In this document: piece by piece, positions 31,910-42,377 of the stretch
Position numbering within the stretch: the stretch's first letter is position 1
How the letters are laid out: every line of letters begins with the position of its first letter
Source: Stenogyne calaminthoides
Taxonomy: Eukaryota; Streptophyta; Magnoliopsida; Lamiales; Lamiaceae
Length of the DNA stretch: 64,000 nucleotides
Assembly: GCA_037126765.1 (NCBI GenBank)
Contig: JBBCBC010000001.1
Span: 26,458,804-26,522,803 of the forward strand
Direction: 5' to 3'
The notes under the pieces: generated by a model
Told to the model about the DNA's origin: nothing
The model's input: only the letters and a program-made list of their open reading frames with translations
The model's database searches: none
Position numbers and translations under genes: made by a program

Positions 31910-32414
31910 CCCCTAGTTGGAGACATCAACCAAACCCAAACCCTATTGTTAGGTAGTTTGTGTGGAGTTGTAAAGAGTTAGTAAGCTGCAGTGAGTCAGC
32001 CAGAAAACTCTGTAGAAAAAGTTAGTAAGCTACAGTGAGTTAGCCTGAAAGCTTGTAGGGGATCCCGTGGAGGGTGATAAGTCCCGAGGCGAGCCCGAGA
32101 GGGTGATAAGTCCAATTTGAGTGAGAGCTCGTTAAATATCTGTAGGCAATCCCGTGGAGGGAGATGAGTCCCGATTGAAGGAATTTCCCTAGGAACAGGG
32201 AGAGTGGATGTAGGAGCTTGAGTCTCCGAACCACTATACTTTGTTGTGTTCTTTATTGCTTTACGTTCTTATCTTGTCATATGCATTCATTTATAAGCAA
32301 AACACAACACATGGACTTAAAACGCAAAAATCTGGAATCACTCTTCCTTCACCCCTGTTTTATATGCATTTCATGATTTTTCCGCATTTCATGGGTTTTT
32401 CACCGGGACAAACA

Positions 32415-32548
32415 ATTGGTACCAGAGCAGGAGTTCAAAAGATCACTTTTAATGTGATCACCTGAACTGATCTTTTTAAACGAAAACCCATTTCTTTAAA
32501 AATGCATATATTTTAATGTTTTGGCTTCATTATCAAAAAGGGGGAAAT
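32415..32548 (+). other. Family B interior: PBS, short inverted repeat, PPT (134 bp)
   Basis: It starts with a PBS (TTGGTACCAGAGC, one change from TTGGTATCAGAGC). A GATCACTTTTAATGTGATC inverted repeat follows, and it ends with AAAAAGGGGGAAAT before the 3' LTR. The same interior occurs three times in the 38-44 kb array (134-137 bp). Confidence 0.85.
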
Positions 32549-34406
32549 TGTTGGGATATTTTTACTTTTGATGAATTATGCCAAAACATTATCAACTTGT
32601 GTTATTGAAGCTAATCTACAGATAACAAGTTGAGGGGGAACGAAAGAACATGTTGAGGGGGAACTCACAGAATCAGAAGTAGATGATCGAGATTAAACGA
32701 GGCTGTAGACGAGACTGATCGAGATCAGATGAGTTAGATGAGTTCTGAGTTAACTGATGAGCTGTGCAAAATCATAAGAGAAGAAAAGCTAAACAAGCTG
32801 ATCAGAAAGAAACTGACCAGAAGAGAAAAGAAGAGAAGGTTGCAGATCAGAAGAGGAGCAGATGAGACTGATCAAGATCAGAATTGATCGAGATCAGATA
32901 TGATAAACTGATGTACTGACCTGATGCTATCCTGATATGTTGATCTGAAGAAGTGTTGATCTGATCACCGAGCCGATCGATCGTGCAAAGAAGAAATCGA
33001 TAGCTCGAGTCAAGTGACCCGAGGGTCGGGAAGTAAAAGTGACCGAGGGTCGATGTCTCGATTCAAGAAATCAACTCGGTCGGCCGAGTGTCAAGATGCC
33101 CCGACGATAAGGTCCGCCAAGAGAAGTCTCAAATCAAGAATCTTGAGTAGAAGTATCCCGAGACTCGTGAGAAAATCAAGACTCAAGAAGTTTCAAGAAA
33201 TCAAGACTCAAAGAAGTTTATCAAGACTCAAAGAAGATTATCAAGACTCAAGAAGAAAACTCAAGACTCAAGACGCCATCAAGACACTGACTCAGAGAAA
33301 TCAAGACTCAAGAAGTAATCAAGACTCAAGATGTCATCAAGACACTGAGACTTAGAGAAACCTGAAGACTCAGATAGAACTGAAGACTCAGTATGTCAAG
33401 AAGATACTGAAGACTCAGAGAAACCTGAAGACTGAGATAGAACTGAAGACTCAGTATGTCACTGAAGACACTGAGACTCAGAGAAACCTGAAAACTCATA
33501 TAGAACTGAAGACTCAGTAGAAACTAAAGAATATAGCCGTTAGATTCAGCTGACGAAGACCAATGAGAGGAAGACAACCAGCCTGAAGAAACTGCAGAAC
33601 TTACAGAATAGTTAGGATTTGAATGTGATTCTCTCCAACGGTAACATTCACATCCACACTATAAATACAAGGTCTTTCATCATTCTAAGGTGTGGAGAGT
33701 GTGGAGAATGTGGCAAACGATGCTACAGAGCTAATAAGACATATACTCAAGCATTCCCACCATAGAACACAAGTCTGTAGACATACAAATATATTCAAGA
33801 GTGTTCTAAAACCCAATCTAAGCAACCCACGATATATCCTAAGCTTAGAGAGATTTTCCCAACCTCAGCATTGAGGCTAAAGAAATGTACGGGGAAATCT
33901 CACCCTAGTTGGAGACATCAACCAAACCCAAACCCTATTGTTAGGTAGTTTGTGTGGAGTTGTAAAGAGTTAGTAAACTGCAGTGAGTCAGCCAGAAAAC
34001 TCTGTAGAAAAAGTTAGTAAGCTACAGTGAGTTAGCCTGAAAGCTTGTAGGCGATCCCGTGGAGGGTGATAAGTCCCGAGGCGAGCCCGAGAGGGTGATA
34101 AGTCCAGTTTGAGTGAGAGCTCGTTAAATATCTGTAGGCAATCCCGTGGAGGGAGATAAGTCCTGATTAAAGGAATTTCCCTAGGAACAGGGATAGTGGA
34201 TGTAGGAGCTTGAGTCTCCGAACCACTATACTTTGTCGTGTTCTTTATTGCTTTACCTTCTTATCTTGTCATATGCATTCGTTTATAAGCAAAACACAAG
34301 ATATGGACTTAAAAAGCAAAAATCTAGAATCACTCTTCCTTCACCCCTGTTTTATATGCATTTCATGATTTTTCCGCATTTCATGGGTTTTTCACCGGGA
34401 CAAACA
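32549..34406 (+). repeat. Family B 3' LTR
   Basis: 1,858 bp, closely matching 30,509-32,414 except that in 32,740-32,960 it keeps CAG/CTG words where the 5' LTR has CG. From about 32,960 to 33,150 this copy itself becomes CG-rich. It ends CACCGGGACAAACA, followed by the duplicated cacca. Confidence 0.88.
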
Positions 34407-35397
34407 CACCATAATCATCATCTGAATAACCAGTTAATTCAAGGTTATCATCAGCTGGATACCATAATCCTCTATTCACCGTGCCTTTAAGATATTTCAG
34501 AATCTTTTTGGCAGCATCCATGTGATTAGCCTTAGGATTATCTTGGTATCTTGCACATATCCCAACAACAAAGGTAATGTCAGGCCTACTTGTTGTGAGA
34601 TATAGTAATGATCCAATGATCCCTCTATAATCAGTGTGATTTACTGACTTGCCTTCAGGATCAGAATCCATCTTGGAGTTAGTATTCATAGGAATTCTAA
34701 CTGCATTGCAATTCTGTACACCATATTTAGCAATTAGATCTCTGGTGTACTTTGCCTGATTGATGAATATTCATTCCTTAGTTTGTTTCACCTGAAGTCC
34801 TAGAAAGAAATTCCTCTCCCCCATCATTGACATCTCAAACTTTCATTTCATCAGGGTAGAGAACTTCTCACACAACTGATGATTTGGAGATCCAAATATG
34901 ATGTCATCCACATAAATCTGAACTAGTAAAATATCCTTCCCCTCTTCTATCCTGAATAAGGTTCTATCAACAGTTCCTTTGGTAAAACCATGATCAATAA
35001 GAAATTGAGAAAGGGTATCATACCATGCTCTGGGTGCTTGCTTTAGACCATACAAGGCTTTTCTGAGCCTGTAAACTTGGTCATTATGATGAAATCCTGG
35101 AGGCTGTTCCACATACACCTCTTCCTTAAGCACACCATTCAGAAATGCACTTTTCACATCCATCTGGTAGACTGTGAATTTCATGTGGGTAGAATATGCA
35201 AGAAACAATCTGATGGCTTCTAGTCTTGCAACAGGTGCAAATGTTTCATCATAATCCAAGCCTTCTTCTTGAGAATAACCCTGTGCACCTAGCCTTGCCT
35301 CGTTTCTTACAATGTTGTTGTTTTCATCTCTCTTGTTCTTGAATACCCACTTAGTTCCAATTACATTGTGCCTCTTAGGTCTGTCTACTACTCCCAA
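34407..35397 (-). pseudogene. pol: E2 reverse transcriptase and N-terminal half of RNase H
   Basis: Frame 35,397-34,843 holds TKWVFKNKRDENNN, QMDVKSAFLNGVL, KALYGLKQAPRAW and catalytic YVDD, then meets a premature stop after LCEKFSTLMK. After a frame break, 34,689-34,407 reads SRPDITFVVGICARYQ and the first RNase H Asp region up to YSDDDYG, where the family B element interrupts. The stretch between RT and RNase H is normal here, unlike the ggatcatt expansion in E1. Confidence 0.87.
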
Positions 35398-36043
35398 ACT
35401 TCATTTCTTGTGAACTGATTTAGCTCTTCTTGCATAGCAGTAATCCAAAAAGAATCCTTAAGAGCTTCTTCAATCTCAGTTTGTTCCTTCTCAGATAGGA
35501 AGCAGCAGAATAGAGCACTTTCTCCATGGAACTTTCTTGTTCTAACACCTTCTGATAGATCACCCACAATCTGACTTGTACGATGACTATCCAACCATCT
35601 TCTCCTGGATGTTCCCCTTCAGTAGTATCCTCAACATCAGAAATGTTAGGTTCAGGTATTTCATTAAACTCAGGGAACAACAGAAAAGGAGAGAGTGAAT
35701 CATCTTCCTCAGGGGAAATTCCATTCAGAACATTGTCAGTGACATTTGTTCCCCCTTGGTTAATAGATTCAGAGTTTGTCTCAGCTGTGACCACATCTTC
35801 ATCGGCATTACATACCTGAGTCTGAACTGGTGTTTGTTCAGATTGGTCAGGTTCAGTGTGTTGGCTTTCCTTTAGTGGAGAACTATCATCCTGAGTTTCA
35901 CCAGCCTGAGTATTTCCATCCTGAGCTTCTTTGTCTGAGTCTGATTCACTCCATTCATAGAAAGTGATTGACTTCTTCTTTTCAGGCTCAGAGGATGTTT
36001 TATCATTCTTCTTCAGGCTAAGTCTTGTGATCCTCTTTGTCAA
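35398..36043 (-). pseudogene. pol: E2 integrase C-terminal extension leading into RT
   Basis: The Ser/Glu-rich C-terminal segment of integrase (KKNDKTSSEPEKKK, FPEFNEIPEPNISDVEDTTEG) and the linker to RT (VRTRKFHGESALFCCF, DSFWITAMQEELNQ), in two overlapping frames joined by a frameshift near 35,590. This intact linker shows that the E1 TAG at 11,617 replaces a Trp codon and that the solo LTR at 9,655 lies in this linker. Confidence 0.8.
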
Positions 36044-37024
36044 TTCTCCTGAGTCATGTTCTTATTTCTTCTGAACATAAGTAGATTCATCAAACACAAC
36101 ATGAGGTGTTTCTTCCACAATAAGGGTCCTACAGTTGTAAACTCTGAAGGCTTTACTGACTTCAGAATAACCTAATAATATTCCTTCATCAGCTTTGCTA
36201 TCAAAAGTTTTCAACTGATCTTTACCATTATTGTGTATGAAACACTTACAACCAAACACACGAAAGAAAGAAACAAGAGGCTTCCTTTCATTCCACAGCT
36301 CATAAGGTGTTTTTTCTTAACCTTTTGTCAGCATGGTTCTGTTCTGAGAGTAGCATGCAGTGTTGATAGCTTCAACCCAAAATCTCTTAGGAATGTCAGC
36401 TTCAACAATCATTGTTCTTGCAGCTTCTTTCAGAGTCCTGTTCCTTCTTTCTGCAACACCATTCTGTTGTGGGGTCCTTGCAGCTGATGTTTCATGAGCT
36501 ATTCCATTTGCTGCACAGTAATCATATATAATATGGTTGATAAATTCAGTGCCTTTATCTGATCTGATTTTGGCCACACTCAGATTCTTTTCAATACTGA
36601 GTCTTTTCAGTAATTCAGGCAGTTTTGTCTGAGTCTCTTTCTTACTGAGTAAGAATATGACCCAAGTATATCTAGAGTAGTCATCAACTACCACAAGTGT
36701 GTATTTTCTGCCATTAGTGCTCACAGGTGTTACTAGACCAAAAAGATCCATATGTAGCAGTTGAAGTATTCTATCAGTAGAAACTTCTACTTTGCTTTTA
36801 AAAGATGCTCTGATTTATTTTCCTTTTTGACAAGCATCACATATATGATCTTTACTGAACACTTCATTGGGTAACCCCCTCACAAGTGCCAATCTTGCAA
36901 GTTTGTTCAGGGTTTTGAAGTTTAAGTGATTCAGTCTTTTGTGCCATAACCAACTGGTATCAGTAGAACTTTTTGCAACCAAACATGTATCTTTAGGAGT
37001 TAACCTCCAATTAGCAAGATACAC
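36044..37024 (-). pseudogene. pol: E2 integrase, zinc-binding region and DDE core
   Basis: 37,024-36,815 has the pre-integrase HHCC site (SWLWHKRLNHLNF, ending CDACQKGK). 36,751-36,317 has the DDE core (MDLFGLVTP, IRSDKGTEF, QQNGVAERRNR). After a break at about 36,317-36,260, the FGCKCFIHNNGK and ILLGYSE segments follow (36,259-36,062), ending in a stop at 36,062. The catalytic residues are all present. Frameshifts and the stop make it non-functional. Confidence 0.87.
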
Positions 37025-37054
37025 ATTTCCTTTTCTAGTACCAGTCTGTAATAT

Positions 37055-37408
37055 TTATTGTGAAGCATTGTCTTTCACATAACATAAGTTCTTTGAGAAC
37101 TCAACACTGAATCCCTTGTCACAAAATTGACTGATATTTAGCAAATTATGCTTTAAACCAGAAACATATGATACACCATGGATATGAACAGAATCAACTT
37201 CAAGAGTTCCATATTCAGTTTGTCCTTTGGAATTATCTCCAAAAGTAATCTGAGGGCCTTTTTGCTCAACATAGTCAGTGAGTAATTGTTTATATCTTGT
37301 CACGTGCCTTGAACATCCACTGTCCAGATACCATGCAACAGGAGTTATTTCATTTCCACTCACCAGGGCTATGTTGTCTTCATTTAGCTCAGTGCCCTTT
37401 TCCTTCAC
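37055..37408 (-). pseudogene. pol: E2 protease, active site kept
   Basis: Retropepsin-type protease of copia with the triad in WYLDSGCSRHVT, followed by GPQITFGDNSKGQTEYGTLEV and GVSYVSGLKHNLL. In E1 the catalytic Asp is Val, so E2 preserves the ancestral state. The frame is continuous with the gag tail across a TGA at 37,423-37,421. It ends near 37,055 at a stop where the next segment (37,024 on) begins in another frame. Confidence 0.85.
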
Positions 37409-38033
37409 CTGAAAAACAAATCAGGCCTTAGGTACCCATTTGGTGTAGGGTCCTACCATGTTAGTTGTACCTTTTGGAACCCAAATCTGCGTGATAACTC
37501 TAATTACTTTAGAGTGACTGATTTGTCTCCCATAAATATCTACATACACATTCACCACCCTAGGTGCCTTGGCAGTACCCTGTGTATGAGTGCCAGTCTT
37601 AGCATGAACATGATCCTTATAGTTCTTCTTGGGTTCAGGCCTCTTGTTCCAATGCTCTGGCCTTGGTGCAACTGGTCTATGTCTCTGCTGACTTGCGTTC
37701 AAGAAACCTTTACCCTTAGGAAAGTGGGGTTTAGCCTACACTAAAATTGTGGTCTTTCAGTATCCTGAGGACTTGGTCTCTTCAGTTGAGAATATCCCTG
37801 CTGAGTGTTTCTTTTCTGAAGATTTCTCTGATGGTTCAGTGTAGATTTCTCCAGGTTGGTATTCTTAGCCTGAGGCTTCGAAGTACTGGCCTGAGGATTT
37901 CCTACTGAGTGTTCAGGTTTTCTAGCATTTTCCTGAGGTTTGGGCTTTCTTCCCTGAACCTTCAGTTTTTTTCTGAAACCATAGGTCCTTTTCCCTTGTC
38001 TAAAACACGGGGTTCTTCTTCAATAAGAAGATC
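37409..38033 (-). pseudogene. gag: E2 Gag C-terminal tail and gag-pol boundary
   Basis: 37,702-37,421 encodes the basic Pro/Lys/His tail with VDIYGRQISHSKVIRVI, ending at TGA 37,423-37,421. The TGA is followed by TTTGTTTTTCAG|GT (CAG at 37,411-37,409), matching E1. Further upstream (38,033-37,703) the Gln/Lys-rich segment continues with frame breaks and a stop at about 37,737. At 38,033 the family B tandem array interrupts, duplicating agatc. Confidence 0.75.
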
Positions 38034-38457
38034 TGATAGGCCCGGTGAAAAACCCATGAAATGCGGAATAATCATGAAATGCATATAAAAATAGGGGTGA
38101 AATGCATATCTGATCCCGATCACGTCTGATCTTGATCAATCTCATCTGTTCCTCTTCTGATTTGCAACCTTCTCTTCTGATTTTCTGGTCAGTTTCTTTC
38201 TGATCAGCTGGCTTAGCTTTTCTTCTCTTCTGAGTTTGCTCAGCTCATCAGTTTAACTTGGAACTCATCTAACTCATCTGATAGCGATCAGTCTCGTCCG
38301 CAGCCTCGTCTGATCTCGATCATCTTCTTCTGATTTTGTGAGTTCCCCCTCAACTTGTTCTTTTTCCCCCCTCAACTTGTTATCTCAGAAATTAGCTTCC
38401 ATAACACAAGTTGATAATGTTTTTGACATAATTCATCAAAACTAAAATATCCCAACA
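38034..38457 (-). repeat. Family B LTR a, internally deleted (424 bp)
   Basis: The outer about 70 bp (TGATAGGCCCGGTG...) joins directly to the inner about 350 bp (from gcatatctgatcccgatc to ATCCCAACA). About 1.3 kb containing the promoter and R is missing. Confidence 0.8.
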
Positions 38458-38594
38458 ATTTCCCCTTTTTTTTGATAATGACGCCAAAACATTAAAATAT
38501 ATGCATTTTTAAAGAAACGGGTTTTTCTTTTAAAAAGATCAGTTCAGGTGATCACATTAAAAGTGATCTTTTGAACTCCTGCTCTGATACCAAT

Positions 38595-40348
38595 TGATAG
38601 GCCCGGTGAAAAACCCATGAAATGCGGAATAATCATGAAATGCATATAAAAATAGGGGTGAAGGAATGGTGATTACATATTTTTTTCTTTTTAAGCTCAT
38701 GTGTTGTGTTTTGCTTATAATCGAATGCATATGACAATATAAGAACGTAAAGCAATAAAGAACACAACAAAGTATAGTGGTTCGGAGACTCAAGCTCCTA
38801 CATCCACTCTCCCTGTTCCTAGGGAAATTCCTTTCAACTGGACTTATCACCCTCTCGGGCTCGCCTCTAGATATTTAACGAGCTCTCACTCAAACTGGAC
38901 TTATCACCCTCTCGGGTTCGCCTCGGGACTTATCACCCTCCACGGGATTGCCTACAGATGTTTACAGAGTTCACACTCCAACGGGACTTATCACCCTCTC
39001 GGGATTGCCTACCAACTACCTCACTTCACCACTAGTTTTCTCTTACGAGAATGGGGTTTGGGTTTGGTGTTGTCTCCAACTAGGTTGAGATTTTCCCTTA
39101 CATTTAGTTTAGTCTCAATGCAAAGGTTGGGAAAGTCTCTCTAAGCTTAGGATACATCGTGGGTTGCTTAGATTGGGTTCTAGAACACTCTTTGAATATA
39201 TTTGTATATCTACAGACTTGTGTTCTATGGTGGGAATGCTTGAGTATATGTCCTCTTAGCTCTGTAGCATCGTTTGCTACATTCTCCACACTTTAATTTG
39301 ATGGAAGATCATGTATTTATAGTGTGGATTTGAATGTTACCGTTGGAGAGAATCACATTCAAATCCATACTATTCTTGTATGTTCTGCAGCTTCTTTAGG
39401 CTGGTTGTCTTCCTCTCATTGGTCCACGTCAGCTGAATTCTAACGGCTATATTCCTCAGTTTCTTCGCTTTAACATTGGGTTATATTGAGTATTCAAGAT
39501 CTTCTTGAGTCTTCAAGAATCATTGTGTCTTCAGGATTCTCTGAGTCTCAGTGTCTTCAGAGACATACTGAGTCTTCAGGATCTTCTGAGTCTTCAGGTT
39601 TCTCTGAGCCTTCAGGTTTCTCTGAGTCTTAGGTTACTCAGGGTTCTTGATTGGCGAGACTTCTCTTGGCAGACCTTATCCGATCGGTATCTTGACACTT
39701 TGCCGATCGAGTTCGATTCTTCCGACTTCGACATCCCCGACCCTCGGTCACTTTTTACTTAATGACCCTCAGATCATTTTACTTACTGAGCCTCAGATCA
39801 CTTTACTTCTTTGAGTCTCGGATCACTTTTTTACTCAAAGCATCGATTTCTTCTTTGCTTCGATATGATCAAATTTCGGCGATCGGATCAACACATCTTC
39901 GAGATCAACATATCAAGATAGCATCAGGTCATCATATCAGGTTAGCATATCGTTATCATATCGATCTCGATCACGTCGATCTCGTCGATCTCATCTGCTC
40001 ATCTTCATATCGATCTCGATCACGTCGATCTTGATCAATCTCATCTGTTCCTCTTCCGACGGCAACCTTCTCTTGATTTTACGGTCGGTTTCTTTACGTC
40101 GGTGGCTTAGCTTTCTTCTCTTACGAGTTTGCTCGGCTCATCGATTTAACTTGAACTCATCTAACTCATCTGATAGCGATCAGTCTCGTCCGCAGCCTCG
40201 TCTGATCTCGATCATCTTCTTCTGATTTTGTGAGTTCCCCCTCAACTTGTTCTTTCGTTCCCCCTCAACTTGTTATCTGTAAATTAGCTTCCATAACACA
40301 AGTTGATAATGTTTTGACATAATTCATCAAAACTAAAATATCCCAACA
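38595..40348 (-). repeat. Family B LTR b (1,754 bp)
   Basis: Full-length LTR with minisatellite (38,838-39,010), hairpin (about 39,085-39,140) and TATA/inverted-repeat block (about 39,310-39,375). The stretches 39,640-39,740 and 39,860-40,150 are CG-rich where LTR c and d keep CAG/CTG words. Confidence 0.85.
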
Positions 40349-40482
40349 ATTTCCCCCTTTTTGATAATGACGCCAAAAACATTAAAATATATGCATTTTT
40401 AAAGAAACGGGTTTTTTTTTTAAAAGATCGATTCGTGATCACATTAAAAGTGATCTTTTGAACTCCCCGCCTCGATACCAAT

Positions 40483-42242
40483 TGATAGGCCCTGTGAAAA
40501 ACCCATGAAATGCGGAATAATCATGAAATGCATATAAAAATAGGGGTGAAGGAATGGTGATTACATATTTTTTTCTTTTTAAGCTCATGTGTTGTGTTTT
40601 GCTTATAATCGAATGCATATGACAATATAAGAACGTAAAGCAATAAAGAACACAACAAAGTATAGTGGTTAGAGACTCAAGCTCCTACATCCACTCTCCC
40701 CCTTCTAGGGAAATTCCTTTCAACTGGACTTATCACCCTCTCGGGCTCGCCTCTAGATATTTAACGAGCTCTCACTCAAATTGGACTTATCACCCTCTCG
40801 GGCTCGCCTCGGGACTTATTACCCTCTTGGGATTGCCTACAGATGTTTACATAGTTCACACTCCAACGGGACTTATCACCCTCTCGGGATTGCCTACCAA
40901 CTACCTCACTTCACCACTAGTTTTCTCTTACGAGAATGGGGTTTGGGTTTGGTGTTGTCTCCAACTAGGTTGAGATTTTCCCTTACATTTAGTTTAGTCT
41001 CAATGCAAAGGTTGGGAAAGTCTCTCTAAGCTTAGGATACATCGTGGGTTGCTTAGATTGGGTTCTAGAACACTCTTTGAATATATTTGTATATCTACAG
41101 ACTTGTGTTCTATGGTGGGAATGCTTGAGTATATGTCCTCTTAGCTCTGTAGCATCGTTTGCTACATTCTCCACACTTTAATTTGATGGAAGATCTTGTA
41201 TTTATAGTGTGGATTTGAATGTTACCGTTGGAGAGAATCACATTCAAATCCATACTATTCTTGTATGTTCTCCGCACTTCTTTAGGTCGGGTTGTCTTCC
41301 TCTCATTGGTCCACGTCAGCTGAATTCTAACGGCTATATTCCTCAGTTTCTTCGCTTCGGAACATTCAGGTTATACTGAGTATTCAGTATCTTACTGAGT
41401 CTTCAAGAACTCATGTCTTCGAGGATTCTCTGAGTCTCAGTGTCTTCAGAGACATACTGAGTCTTCAGGATCTTCTGAGTCTTCAGGTTTCTCTGAGCCT
41501 TCAGGTTTCTCTGAGTCTTAGGTTACTCAGGGTTCTTGATTCAACAGACTTCTCTTGGCCAGACCTTGTCCGATCGGTATCTTGACACTCAGTGGACCGA
41601 GTTGATTCTTCTTCCGAGACATCCCGACCTCGGTCACTTTTACTTAATGACCCTCAGATCATTTTACTTACTGAGCCTCAGATCACTTTACTTGCTGAGT
41701 CTCAGATCACTTTTACTCAGGCTATCTGATTTCTTCTTTGCCTGATATGATCAGCTCGACTGATCAGATCAACACATCTTCAGATCAACATATCAAGATA
41801 GCATCAGGTCATCATATCAGGTTAGCATATCAGATTATCATATCTGATCTCGATCACGTCTGATCTCGATCAGTCTCATCTGCTCATCTTCATATCTGAT
41901 CCCGATCACGTCTGATCTTGATCAATCTCATCTGTTCCTCTTCTGATTTGCAACCTTCTCTTCTGATTTTCTGGTCAGTTTCTTTCTGATCAGCTGGCTT
42001 AGCTTTTCTTCTCTTCTGAGTTTGCTCAGCTCATCAGTTTAACTTGGAACTCATCTAACTCATCTGATAGCGATCAGTCTCGTCCGCAGCCTCGTCTGAT
42101 CTCGATCATCTTCTTCTGATTTTGTGAGTTCCCCCTCAACTTGTTCTTTCGTTCCCCCTCAACTTGTTATCTGTAAATTAGCTTCCATAACACAAGTTGA
42201 TAATGTTTTGACATAATTCATCAAAACTAAAATATCCCAACA
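40483..42242 (-). repeat. Family B LTR c (1,760 bp)
   Basis: Full-length. Shorter CG-converted patches lie at about 41,265-41,290 and 41,560-41,640, while 41,640-42,110 keeps CAG/CTG words. The PBS beside it (40,470-40,482) reads ctcgatacca instead of ctctgatacca. Confidence 0.85.
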
Positions 42243-42377
42243 ATTTCCCCCTTTTTGATAATGACGCCAAAACATTAAAATATATGCATTTTTAAAGAAA
42301 CGGGTTTTTCTTTTAAAAAGATCAGTTCAGGTGATCACATTAAAAGTGATCTTTTGAACTCCTGCTCTGATACCAAT

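Larger units (their letters stand above)
30509..32414 (+). repeat. Family B 5' LTR
   Basis: TGTTGGGATATTTTTAG...CACCGGGACAAACA. U3 has repeats of the type atcaagactcaagaag (31,140-31,510). The 12-bp inverted repeat with TCCAACGG and TATAAATA lies at 31,623-31,675, the R/U5 hairpin at 31,858-31,909 and the minisatellite at about 32,040-32,175. Between about 30,695 and 31,100 the CAG/CTG words of the sister LTR (32,740-32,960) appear as CG. Confidence 0.88.
30509..34406 (+). mobile_element. Family B two-LTR element with a 134-bp interior
   Basis: 5' LTR 30,509-32,414 (1,906 bp), PBS, interior 32,415-32,548, PPT, 3' LTR 32,549-34,406 (1,858 bp). Perfect target duplication cacca (30,504-30,508; 34,407-34,411) inside E2 RNase H. 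The interior is only the sequence next to the PBS, a GATCAC...GTGATC inverted repeat and the PPT, with no room for any gene. It must have moved with proteins from another element. Long LTRs with a near-zero interior do not fit TRIM (short LTRs) or LARD (long interior). Confidence 0.9.

Noticed and set aside
30509..34406. Two adjacent solo LTRs instead of one element
   Set aside because: A PBS follows the first LTR, a PPT precedes the second, and the cacca duplication is at the outer ends only, which defines a single element.
38838..39010. Regularly spaced short repeats resembling a CRISPR array
   Set aside because: Units are adjacent and imperfect without unique spacers, and the same array occurs in every LTR of the family. 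It is an LTR minisatellite in a plant genome.
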